This document shows, in pieces, positions 24,986-33,407 of a stretch of DNA of 64,000 nucleotides; position 1 is the first letter of the stretch, and the number at the start of each line of letters is the position of its first letter. The position numbers were made by a program, and so were the translations under genes. Under the pieces are notes generated by a model. It did no database searches and was not told the origin of the DNA. It worked only from the letters and a program-made list of their open reading frames with translations. This DNA is from Thiodiazotropha sp040507035 (GTDB taxonomy: Bacteria; Pseudomonadota; Gammaproteobacteria; Chromatiales; Chromatiaceae), in assembly GCA_040507035.1 (NCBI GenBank), contig JBEVVR010000014.1:62001-126000 (forward strand), read 5' to 3'.

Positions 24986-26506
24986 CTATTTCAGCATGAA
25001 TTTCTGTATTTTACCTGAGGCAGTTTTTGGTAACTCCTCGATGAATTCTATAAACTTTGGAATTTTATAGATGGCCAGATTTTCTTTGCAGTGGCGTTGA
25101 ATGGCCATCTGTTTCAGATCACTCTCCTTTTTCGGCACCACGTATGCCTTGATCACCTCTCCAAGTAACTCGTCAGGGCTGCCGATGACAGCGACCTCCT
25201 GCACATCCTCTATCTCCTGAATGACCTCTTCGATCTCCTTTGGGCTGATACGATTGGCGCCACTCTTGATCATATCGGATGAACGACCGTCGATATAGAG
25301 ATAGCCGTCCGCGTCGGTATGCGCCAGGTCACCGGTATAGAGCCAGCCATCCTTTAGCACCTGATCAGTCTTCTCCTTGTCTTTCCAGTATCCCTGCATA
25401 ACGTTATCACCATGGGCGCATATTTCACCAGTCTCCCCCACTGGGGCAAGTTCACCTGCCTTGTTTCGTACTTCGATGGTGGTATTGGGTATGGCGATAC
25501 CGATGGAACCGCGTTTCTTCTGCAACATGCTCGGCGGTAGGTAGGTCAGGCGTGCGCTGGCTTCTGTTTGGCCATACATGATAAAGAGTTCGGTATCGGG
25601 CAGGGCGGTGGTCAGTCTGTCCGCCAGTGCGGGTGCCATTGCACCACCCGCCTGTGTAATGTAGCGCAGCTTGGAGAGATCGTAATCCTCGATATTGACT
25701 CGACTCAAAAGTAGGGCGAAGGTTGATGGTACTCCGGAGAACCCGCTCACTGCCTCTGCCGCCATCTTCTGCATCACGTGGTGGGGATAGAGCAGGCTAT
25801 TTTCAAGTATCAAGCTGGCCCCGATCGTTAAATGAGTATGCAGTATTGAGTTGCCATAGGAGTAGTAGAAGGGTAAAACATTGAGAATGCTATCCTTGGC
25901 AGTCAGTTGAAGATAAGCCAGGATCGAGTCGATGTTGGTGTCGAGATTGCCGTGGCTTAGGGTAACACCTTTGGGATGACCAGTAGTGCCAGAGGTATAG
26001 ATGATAGAAGCCAGATCCGATTGTTGCAGTTCGATCTTCGACGCTGGTGTTTCGCATTCGAGGACCTCTTGCCAAGTTGTCTGATCCTTCACCTGATCCG
26101 TTTTCCCACCTCCGACATGCACCAATGTAAAGTTGGCATCAAGTTCGGCAATGGCTTTATGTTCCGGGTGGCCATGGTCGATGAACAACCACCTGGCATC
26201 GGAGTGGTTTACCCAGTTGATGATATCCTTGGCCTTCGCCTGGGTATTGAGGGCAACGGTGACACCGCCAGCAGCCCAGATACCGTAAAAGATACCGGCA
26301 TACTCAGCCGAATTGGCGACAACCATGGCAACCCGGTCACCCTTTTGCAGACCTGAAGATATCAGGTAACCGCAGACCTTATCGACGAGTTCGGATAACT
26401 CTCGATAAGTGACACTATGTGTGTTATCCGTGATCGCCAGCGAGTCTGCGCGAGTGGCCGCGCTTTGCTTAAAACGATCGACAAGGGAGGCCGGAGCCGA
26501 GATCAC
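24986..26506 (-). CDS. AMP-forming acyl/aryl ligase (class I adenylating enzyme)
   Basis: About 506 residues from GTG 26506 (ISAPASLVDRFKQ). Adenylation motifs in order: A3 IYTSGTTGHPKGVTLSHGN, A5 YGQTEASARLTYLPP, A7 YTGDLAHTDADGYLYIDGR, A8 SSDMIKSGANRISPKEIEEVI, and A10 PKTASGKIQKF with the catalytic Lys. It resembles the acyl-CoA ligases that sit beside exosortase-type amidotransferases. The GTG is 1 nt after the ACP stop with AAGG upstream; a TTG at 26527 inside the ACP gene is the alternative. It is expected to load a carboxylic acid onto the adjacent carrier protein. Confidence 0.88.
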   Translation of the reverse strand: MISAPASLVDRFKQSAATRADSLAITDNTHSVTYRELSELVDKVCGYLISSGLQKGDRVAMVVANSAEYAGIFYGIWAAGGVTVALNTQAKAKDIINWVNHSDARWLFIDHGHPEHKAIAELDANFTLVHVGGGKTDQVKDQTTWQEVLECETPASKIELQQSDLASIIYTSGTTGHPKGVTLSHGNLDTNIDSILAYLQLTAKDSILNVLPFYYSYGNSILHTHLTIGASLILENSLLYPHHVMQKMAAEAVSGFSGVPSTFALLLSRVNIEDYDLSKLRYITQAGGAMAPALADRLTTALPDTELFIMYGQTEASARLTYLPPSMLQKKRGSIGIAIPNTTIEVRNKAGELAPVGETGEICAHGDNVMQGYWKDKEKTDQVLKDGWLYTGDLAHTDADGYLYIDGRSSDMIKSGANRISPKEIEEVIQEIEDVQEVAVIGSPDELLGEVIKAYVVPKKESDLKQMAIQRHCKENLAIYKIPKFIEFIEELPKTASGKIQKFMLK

Positions 26507-26507
26507 A

Positions 26508-26753
26508 TTATTGCCTTTTCTTTGCAATGAACGACACGATATTGTTTACGGAATCGAGGTTTTCCGGAACCATCTCCGTGTCTTCAACCTTGATCTCGAA
26601 CTCATCTTCAAGGAAATAGATAACTTCCAGTATACCTGTGGAATCCAGTATGCCTTTATCGAGGAATGAGTCGCTGCTCTGCAGCGCGGATTGGTCATCT
26701 GTGAACAGGTAGTTCTCAAGGATGTAGTTTCTGATTGTTGCTTCTGTCGACAT
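26508..26753 (-). CDS. Acyl carrier protein
   Basis: 81 residues from ATG 26753 (MSTEATIRNYILENY). The phosphopantetheine attachment site is Ser in DKGILDSTGILEVI, with acidic helix II/III residues (YFLEDEFEIKVEDTEM). It is a discrete ACP, not the fatty-acid acpP (which would read DSLDTVEL). It lies immediately upstream of the AMP ligase and is likely loaded by it. Confidence 0.88.
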   Translation of the reverse strand: MSTEATIRNYILENYLFTDDQSALQSSDSFLDKGILDSTGILEVIYFLEDEFEIKVEDTEMVPENLDSVNNIVSFIAKKRQ

Positions 26754-26959
26754 GAAATTTCCCAAATAGTTTGCCAGTTTGATTAAGAGGCTAAAGCTCA
26801 CCGTTAAGTATATCGACCGTACAGTGTCCATATTTAGTCGGTAAATCAATATTCTAAAGCCGCAAGTTTAAATGAAACAGGTATTTTTTCACTTCCTAAA
26901 TTGTACAAATGGCGATTAATTCCCTCTGAGCTGGTGGTAATCCTATGGCCTAAGGTTCT

Positions 26960-28900
26960 TCAGGGTGAATCGATCGACGCCTGTTCGATAAACATCTCAT
27001 CCACCAGCATACTGGAGAGGATGCCGACGAAGGCCATGTTATCAGCGAACCCCAGGGCCTTGCCACGGGCACATTTTTTCAGTAACAAGTTGACGGTTTT
27101 TGGATTGTAATAACCCGCCTTGCGTATCCGCTCCTCGCTAAATAGATAGGCGACATAGTCCAGGGGTTTCTCATGCTTAAAAAAGGATTGACTGTCAGGT
27201 GCCCGATAGGGTTGTTTACTACGATTTCTGATGCTCTCCGGGATCAGCCCCTGCATGGTCTGTTTGAGCATGTACTTCTCATTCAACCCCATAATCTTAT
27301 AGCGACTGGGCAGGGTTGCCGCGAATTCAATCACCCGGTGATCGAGGAAGGGGTATCTGCCCTCGATGGAGTTGGCCATCGCCACACGGTCACCCTGGGA
27401 GCTGAGCAGATAACCGGAGAGTAGGGTGTTGGCCTCGATGTACTGGTCACGATTGAGTGGTTTCCATGCATCGATCTCCGCCGGCAGGATGCGATTAATG
27501 GTTTCGAAATCGACCGGTTGTTTTATGGCAGCTCGCGCTTCATCGGAGAAGAACTGCAAGATACGTTGAGTCGTGGCCCAGCGCGGTATATGCGCGAAAT
27601 AGGGTTTGTCGAGATGTTCCATTCCCTGCTGGAAGAAGCGTTTTGAAAACGCGCCACTGGTGGTTGGAGAGTGTTTCAGGTAGGGATAGAGGCGCTGTAA
27701 AATCAACGGTCGCCACTCCGAATCCGGAGCGTGGCTCCAGAAGCGTCTGACTTTTGCTTCTTTGAAGATGTCGTAACCGCCGAATACCTCGTCCGCCCCT
27801 TCACCGGTCAATACCACTTTGTATCCCGCCTCCCGCACCGCGCCGGAGAGCAACATCAGCGGGGTCGGTGCAGTCCTGACGATCGCCGATTCGGTATGGG
27901 AGATGACCCGGGGGAAGGCAGCGCCGATGTCGGATCGCTTGCACAGCACATGGGTATGGTTGGTGCCCAGATAGTCCACCAGATCCTGCTGAAAGCCGCT
28001 CTCATCGAACTCCTCATCCTCAAAGCCGATGGAGAAGGTCCGCAGCGGGGTATCGGTGAAATTCTTGATCAGCGAGGTGAGCACCGAGGAATCGAGACCG
28101 CCGCTGAGATAGGCGCCGACGGGCACATCGGATCGCAGTTGCAGGCGCACCGAATCGATCATCAACGCCTTCAGCTCTTGACTCCAATCAGCCACCGATT
28201 TGCGGTTGTCGATCTGCTCATTGGGGTAACACCAGTCCCAATAGCGGCTGATTGTTTTATTGCCATCCTTGATTACTGCCAGGTGACCGGGTGGGACCAT
28301 CTCCACCGACTCGAATAGCGAGTGGGGCGGCAGGGTGGTCCAGAAGGTGAACACTTCCGAGAGCGCCGCTAAATTGATCTCACGGGGTATCGCCGGGTGG
28401 GCAAACAGAGATTTTACCTCCGAGGCGAAATAGAGCCTGCCTCCTTTTTCGATGGTGAAGAGGGGGCGAATACCGGTGCGGTCCCTGGCAAGAATCAGGC
28501 ACTCTTTGGCGCTGTCCCAGAGGGCGATGGCGAACTGACCGTTGAGATGGTCGACAAACGCCTCGCCGTACTCCTCATAGAGGTGGACGATGACTTCGGT
28601 ATCGGAGTGGGTGTAGAAGTGATGCCCCTGCTGTTTGAGTTGCGCGGTCAGTTCGACATAGTTGAATATCTCACCGTTGAACACCACCTGTACTGATTGA
28701 TCCTCATTGTGGATCGGCTGATCACCGCCCGCCAGGTCGATGATGCTGAGTCGGGCATGGGCCAGTCCCACCCGGTCGGAAACGTGGTAACCGTAACCGT
28801 CAGGGCCGCGATGGTGGACAGCGTGTATCATGCCCTCGAGTTCATTTCGAGAGGGTGGAACGCCATCCTTTATATTTAAGATTCCTGCTATACCGCACAT
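26960..28900 (-). CDS. Asparagine synthase-type glutamine amidotransferase
   Basis: 646 residues. N-terminal class II glutaminase with nucleophile Cys2 (MCGIAGILNIKDG), HHRGPDGYG and VFNGEIFNYVEL. C-terminal synthetase with PP-loop AYLSGGLDSSVLTSLI, VLTGEGADEVFGGYDIF and RYPFLDHRVIEFA. At 646 residues it is longer than E. coli AsnB (554) and resembles the 'exosortase A system-associated' amidotransferases. In this position, upstream of ACP, ligase and a PP-loop enzyme, it probably amidates an acyl or sugar-acid intermediate, not Asp. Confidence 0.88.
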   Translation of the reverse strand: MCGIAGILNIKDGVPPSRNELEGMIHAVHHRGPDGYGYHVSDRVGLAHARLSIIDLAGGDQPIHNEDQSVQVVFNGEIFNYVELTAQLKQQGHHFYTHSDTEVIVHLYEEYGEAFVDHLNGQFAIALWDSAKECLILARDRTGIRPLFTIEKGGRLYFASEVKSLFAHPAIPREINLAALSEVFTFWTTLPPHSLFESVEMVPPGHLAVIKDGNKTISRYWDWCYPNEQIDNRKSVADWSQELKALMIDSVRLQLRSDVPVGAYLSGGLDSSVLTSLIKNFTDTPLRTFSIGFEDEEFDESGFQQDLVDYLGTNHTHVLCKRSDIGAAFPRVISHTESAIVRTAPTPLMLLSGAVREAGYKVVLTGEGADEVFGGYDIFKEAKVRRFWSHAPDSEWRPLILQRLYPYLKHSPTTSGAFSKRFFQQGMEHLDKPYFAHIPRWATTQRILQFFSDEARAAIKQPVDFETINRILPAEIDAWKPLNRDQYIEANTLLSGYLLSSQGDRVAMANSIEGRYPFLDHRVIEFAATLPSRYKIMGLNEKYMLKQTMQGLIPESIRNRSKQPYRAPDSQSFFKHEKPLDYVAYLFSEERIRKAGYYNPKTVNLLLKKCARGKALGFADNMAFVGILSSMLVDEMFIEQASIDSP

Positions 28901-28979
28901 AGTTTGTGTTGTTGTGGTTTTATTGTCACTGACGTTTATTATCCCGGCTTATCGTATCTCTCTGCAATCCTGGGCAAAC

Positions 28980-29459
28980 TCAATAGTTTATCCGGCTTTC
29001 ACTTGCCTGCCACTGTCTGAACAATGCGAGGCCTCTCTGCCGTTGATACTGTCGCGCGACGATGAGCCTTTCAGCCGAAGGTTTTTCGAGTTCGGTTTTT
29101 ATGTCACTGTCGCTGAAACCGATGGCTGCAGCATCAGCGGCAGCGGCGGCGTAGACCAGCTGCTCGATATGCGCCCAATAGACGGCACTTAGGCACATCG
29201 GGCAGGGTTCGCAGGTGGTATAGAGTATGCTGCCCGGCAAATGGAAGCTATTCACATGAGTACAGGCATCGCGAATCGCCAGCATCTCCGCATGGGCGGT
29301 GGGGTCATTCAGTTTCACCACCTGGTTCCAGCCGCGACCGATGATTTGGCCGTCAACAACCACTACGGCGCCGAAAGGACCGCCGTCACCCAGCTCAATT
29401 CCCCGTTGTGCGAGGTTCAGGGCCTCGCTCATGAACGCCTTATCCTGTTGCTCCGTCAT
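28980..29459 (-). CDS. Nucleoside/guanine deaminase (cytidine deaminase superfamily)
   Basis: 159 residues from ATG 29459 (MTEQQDKAFMSEAL). Zinc-deaminase motifs: TAHAEMLAIRDAC and TTCEPCPMCLSAVYWA. DGGPFGAVVVVDGQIIGRGWNQV and the C-terminal segment resemble Bacillus-type guanine deaminase (GuaD) more than tRNA deaminase TadA. The GGGAG used as ribosome-binding site lies in the last codons of the upstream ABC permease gene, whose stop is 2 nt before this start. Confidence 0.83.
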   Translation of the reverse strand: MTEQQDKAFMSEALNLAQRGIELGDGGPFGAVVVVDGQIIGRGWNQVVKLNDPTAHAEMLAIRDACTHVNSFHLPGSILYTTCEPCPMCLSAVYWAHIEQLVYAAAAADAAAIGFSDSDIKTELEKPSAERLIVARQYQRQRGLALFRQWQASESRINY

Positions 29460-29461
29460 CT

Positions 29462-30460
29462 CTACTCCCAGCGAAATGTCTTTGAGCCTATGCTGACAAA
29501 GCATAAGGTAAAGAGTGCTAGGATCACCAGCTGGGATGCCACATCCATGAGTCCGGCCCCCTCGATCATCACCACCCGGGCAGCATGCACCATGTGGGTC
29601 AGGGGCAGCGCCAATGAAAGATTCTGTACCAGCGGGTGAGAACCCTCGAGGGAGAACCAGACGCCTGAAAGCAACATCATTGGCCAGCTCATCAGGTTCA
29701 ACAAACCGTTTGCCGCCTCTTCGCTGGTGATCCGCGCCGCCACCAGCAGACCGACGCTGATCATGCTGAGGGCGCCGAGAATGAGGATCAGAAAGAGCAG
29801 CCAGTAGGAGCCGACCATGCGGAAATCGACTACAAGGTCGGTTCCGCCATAGACCAGCACAGTGACCGCCACGATCATCAGCAGGCGCGATACGATCTGC
29901 GCCGAAATAAACTCAAAGGCGCTGAGTGGGGTTGCGCGCAGCCTCTTTAGAACGCCGTTTTTTCTATATCTTACAATAACATAGCCGACGCCAAATAGGG
30001 CGCTGAACATGATATTCATGCCCAGGACGCCGGGTATGACCCAATCAACGTAGCGAATCTCAGAGCCGCTTAACGCCTCCCGCTTAAGCTCATAGGACGA
30101 CAGCAGCTGTTCCAGCAGATAGCCCTTGGGTGAGGTGCTGTTGACCCAGTAGCGTCTATTCTGCAGATCGAGCAGCAGATCGATCTGGTGTCTGTCCACC
30201 TTGTCGATCATTTTGTTGAGGTCATCCACTTGGATGAAATCCACATAGCGTGTGGTGAGAAACTTCTCCAGGCCGTGGCTCTGCTCTGTTTCACCATAGA
30301 GGCCGACTTTATAGAGCTCCTCCTGCCCGGTAGAGAAGGCGAAGGCGAAACCCATGACGATCAATACCGGCATGATCAGGTTCCAACCCAAAGCGGTGCG
30401 GTCACGCAGAAACTCCAGGTTGCGCGCTTGCAGGGCAGCTAAAAAGCGATTGAATGACAT
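29462..30460 (-). CDS. ABC-2 type transporter permease
   Basis: 332 residues. One N-terminal membrane segment (LGWNLIMPVLIVMGFAFAF), a soluble periplasmic loop of about 150 residues, then five hydrophobic helices (GVLGMNIMFSALFGVGYVIV, LLMIVAVTVLVYGG, YWLLFLILILGALSMISVGL, and others). It pairs with the ATPase gene 12 nt upstream. It is the DrrB/NodJ-like exporter architecture; the cargo is unknown. Confidence 0.85.
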   Translation of the reverse strand: MSFNRFLAALQARNLEFLRDRTALGWNLIMPVLIVMGFAFAFSTGQEELYKVGLYGETEQSHGLEKFLTTRYVDFIQVDDLNKMIDKVDRHQIDLLLDLQNRRYWVNSTSPKGYLLEQLLSSYELKREALSGSEIRYVDWVIPGVLGMNIMFSALFGVGYVIVRYRKNGVLKRLRATPLSAFEFISAQIVSRLLMIVAVTVLVYGGTDLVVDFRMVGSYWLLFLILILGALSMISVGLLVAARITSEEAANGLLNLMSWPMMLLSGVWFSLEGSHPLVQNLSLALPLTHMVHAARVVMIEGAGLMDVASQLVILALFTLCFVSIGSKTFRWE

Positions 30461-30472
30461 GGTTTTTGTTTA

Positions 30473-31351
30473 TTAAGTGCGCAAGTGGTGTCCGGTCAGC
30501 TCCAGGAAGAGGTCTTCCAGGGTTGGAGAGCGCACCTGCAACTGCTGCAGAGGGATCCGTTGCTGCGTTAGGTGGCGTATGGTGACATCCACATCCGCGG
30601 AGAGGATCTCCATATGGCCATCCTGGGGGTGGAGTGTGGAGGCACTGTCCACGTGAAAATCCTTCGGCAGGGCGGAGAGGGGCAGGCTGATCACCGATTT
30701 GTCGAAATGGTTGGTCAGCAAGGTCTTGGGATTGCCCTGGGCGATGATACTGCCGTGATCCATGATGATGATTTCGTCGCAGAGCTCGAACGCCTCCTCC
30801 ATATAGTGGGTGGTCAGCACCAGGGTCTTGTTTTCCGCCTTTATACGGCGCACCTGGTGCCATAGGTTGCGCCTTGATTGGGGATCGAGGCCGGTGGTGG
30901 GTTCGTCGAGAAAGACCACCTCGGGATCATTGATCAATGCAATTGCCAACAATAATCGCTGCTTCTGACCACCAGAGAGTTTACGCGTGTCCCGCGAGAG
31001 AAACTCCTCGAGGGCGCATATCTCCACCAACTCATCAATTGGCCGGGTTTTGGTGTAGAGTTGCTGAAACATCTTCAGCGCTTCGTCAACGCGGATATAT
31101 TCCTGCAGCGCGGTATGTTGAAACATGATACCCGCCTCGTTGCGGAAGCGTCTGCCCAGGGACTCGCCCTTGTAGCGAATCTCTCCCGAGGTTGGGGTCT
31201 TGATTCCCTCCAGCATCTCCACCGTGGTTGTCTTGCCGGCACCGTTGGGGCCCAACAGACCGAAACAGACACCGCGGGGAATGGAAAAGCTGACCCCGTC
31301 CACTGCCTTGACGCCCGCGTAGTATTTACAGAGGTTGTCTGCCTCAATCAT
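30473..31351 (-). CDS. ABC transporter ATP-binding protein
   Basis: 292 residues. Walker A GPNGAGKTTT, Q-loop MFQHTALQEYI, signature LSGGQKQRLLLAIAL, Walker B VVFLDEPTTGLDP and H-loop LTTHYMEEA. A DrrA-type exporter ATPase with a C-terminal regulatory extension (SVISLPLSALPKDF...). It is followed by its permease after 12 nt. Its start is 24 nt after the HDOD gene. Confidence 0.9.
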   Translation of the reverse strand: MIEADNLCKYYAGVKAVDGVSFSIPRGVCFGLLGPNGAGKTTTVEMLEGIKTPTSGEIRYKGESLGRRFRNEAGIMFQHTALQEYIRVDEALKMFQQLYTKTRPIDELVEICALEEFLSRDTRKLSGGQKQRLLLAIALINDPEVVFLDEPTTGLDPQSRRNLWHQVRRIKAENKTLVLTTHYMEEAFELCDEIIIMDHGSIIAQGNPKTLLTNHFDKSVISLPLSALPKDFHVDSASTLHPQDGHMEILSADVDVTIRHLTQQRIPLQQLQVRSPTLEDLFLELTGHHLRT

Positions 31352-31375
31352 GAGTGGTGTGATTTGAGTGAGAGG

Positions 31376-32215
31376 TCACGATAGGAACATGACCTCAATA
31401 TTCTCGATATCGTCGGCAACACCTTCGATCTCAATGATGTTGACTTCGGGTTCCAGACCGACTTTTATGAAGGCCGGGATCTGCGACAAGGTTGATGTAT
31501 CGAAGTCGCTGCTATGATTCATCTGTGCCTCGAGTCTTGCCACCTGCACGATATCGACATAGTCGGCTTCACCGTCGTGACTATATTCCAGATTGAGAAA
31601 GTTGGCCGCCACCTGGATCAGGGATTGGGGAAAGTCCCAGATTTCGAGAATGCGTTGACCCACTTGGGGACTCAGGGTATCGATTATTCGATCCAGCTCA
31701 AGCGCATCCTCGAGCAGCTCGTCGTGACTCTCCGCCATGGCCAGTATCGGCAGGGCACCGATATTGTGGATCAGCCCCGCCAACATCGCCTGCTCCTTGT
31801 CCAGGTGATCCTTGTCGTTTGCAAGGACCCGGGACATGGCGGCGATCTGTACGCTCTGTTCCCAGATCTGCCTGAATTTGGTGTCGAGGATATCGTTGGT
31901 GGCCTGGAAGATCTGTCGCATGATGAGACTGACGACCAGACTGCGTACCAGGCGCACACCCAGCCTGGCGACCGCCATCTGCAGATTGTCGATGGTGACT
32001 CGTCCTCGATAGAGGGGGCTGTTGGCGACCTGTAGCATGCGCGCCGAAAGGGCGGCATCGGAGGCGATGATTTCGGCGATATGGTTGGCCGAGCTTTGTT
32101 CTCTCTCCACCGCATCCCGCACCTTCAAGGCGACCTCCGGGAGCGTAGGGAGAGTAATCTGGTTGCTGTCGATGGCGTCGTTTAGTCGCTGCAGAAACTG
32201 GATTTCGTCGATCAT
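31376..32215 (-). CDS. HDOD domain protein
   Basis: 279 residues dominated by an HDOD domain: TLPTLPEVALKVRDAVE, IIASDAALSARMLQVANSPLYRG, MAVARLGVRLVRSLVVSLI and AGLIHNIGALPILA. The catalytic HD metal pair is degenerate, as usual for HDOD. These proteins act in signalling in other bacteria. It is upstream of the ABC pair on the same strand and may be the first gene of that transcript. Its own cue is unknown. Confidence 0.85.
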   Translation of the reverse strand: MIDEIQFLQRLNDAIDSNQITLPTLPEVALKVRDAVEREQSSANHIAEIIASDAALSARMLQVANSPLYRGRVTIDNLQMAVARLGVRLVRSLVVSLIMRQIFQATNDILDTKFRQIWEQSVQIAAMSRVLANDKDHLDKEQAMLAGLIHNIGALPILAMAESHDELLEDALELDRIIDTLSPQVGQRILEIWDFPQSLIQVAANFLNLEYSHDGEADYVDIVQVARLEAQMNHSSDFDTSTLSQIPAFIKVGLEPEVNIIEIEGVADDIENIEVMFLS

Positions 32216-32297
32216 TTTCCCCAGGGCTTCCTTTTTAGTTGTGATGCCAGTGTAGCGGTCAATCTGGTGCTATCTTAACGGCTTTTCCTGCTCGTTT

Positions 32298-33296
32298 TCA
32301 CACTTCGGTATAACTGTAGGGGAGATTGAGAATCTCCAACATGGGGCCCTCTTCACCCAACCTTACCTGGTTCTCCTCGGCGCTGCTGATTTCAATCACC
32401 GCAAGCAGGTCGTAACCTTCGCCACTGGCCTGGGCATCCACCACCTTGCCAGCACCTTGTCCGGAGGTACTGCCCTCTGCGAACAGCTCATCACCCGGTC
32501 TCGGCGGGGTGTTGCTATCCACATGGGCCAGATACATGCGGCGTTTCAATTTACCCAGGTACTGCATCCGGGCGACGACCTCCTGGCCGGTATAGCATCC
32601 TTTGGTGAAACTGACACCATCGATCAGCTGCATATTCGCCATTTGCGGGACAAAGGACTCACTGGTTTCGGGATAGAGAGTTGGGATACCAGCGCGAATG
32701 TCAAATAGCGCCCAAAGCTCCTTGCTCGCGTGCTGGGCCTGTCCCTCGGCGGTTTGCCAGAGCTCCTGTAACTGTTGTCTCGGCCCGATGACTTCGAAGC
32801 GGGGGATAGAGCCTGGCAAGCGAATCAGTACCATCTCATCCTGTTGCTGTACCCCATTGACCTGATCGGGGAGCTCTTCGAAAAAGGGCTGCAGTAGAGG
32901 CGAGGCACAGTTGCCGCTAAGCCCGATGCGCACCAAATCGTCGCTGGCATCGCTGATTTCCACTTTTGACCGAAGCACATACATGGAGAGTCGGGGCACT
33001 AGCTTCGGAATGGCATCGATCAGGGTCTGCAGGTAGAAGCTCCCACCCAGGCGGAAGCAGCGAAAACTGGCTATCATGCGCCCCTTGGCATTGCACCAGC
33101 CTGCCAGATTACTGTGATCTTCGGTGACCAGACGTATGTCATTGGTCATCTGACCTTGTAAAAAATCTTCCGCATCCTCACCCTCAACCCGGATCAGGCC
33201 GAAGTGGGAGAGGTCGTTGAGGGCACAGCTGACATCCTCACTGCTACTGGACGGTGCACCGCGGGAGGCAAGGAAATCGGACCATTCACTATTCAT
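32298..33296 (-). CDS. ygfZ: Folate-binding Fe-S assembly/repair protein YgfZ
   Basis: GcvT-like aminomethyltransferase fold, 332 residues. The signature KGCYTGQEVVARMQYLGKLKRR includes the conserved Cys of YgfZ. YgfZ/IBA57 proteins use folate to support [4Fe-4S] enzymes. The N-terminus contains LSHFGLIRVEGEDAEDFLQG, also typical. It is divergent from the RNB ribonuclease gene. Confidence 0.9.
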   Translation of the reverse strand: MNSEWSDFLASRGAPSSSSEDVSCALNDLSHFGLIRVEGEDAEDFLQGQMTNDIRLVTEDHSNLAGWCNAKGRMIASFRCFRLGGSFYLQTLIDAIPKLVPRLSMYVLRSKVEISDASDDLVRIGLSGNCASPLLQPFFEELPDQVNGVQQQDEMVLIRLPGSIPRFEVIGPRQQLQELWQTAEGQAQHASKELWALFDIRAGIPTLYPETSESFVPQMANMQLIDGVSFTKGCYTGQEVVARMQYLGKLKRRMYLAHVDSNTPPRPGDELFAEGSTSGQGAGKVVDAQASGEGYDLLAVIEISSAEENQVRLGEEGPMLEILNLPYSYTEV

Positions 33297-33407
33297 CTCA
33301 GGAACTGTCTCCTGGGTTTGTCATACAACAGTGCGTATCATACCCGATCCCGCAGGTGACGAAACTCCCTGTGAATATCAGGAATTAAACATTTTTTGGT
33401 GCTTTGC

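Noticed and set aside
28980..29459. tRNA adenosine deaminase TadA
   Set aside because: The zinc motifs would fit, but the DGGPFGAVVVVDGQIIGRGWNQV stretch and context resemble guanine/nucleoside deaminases better.
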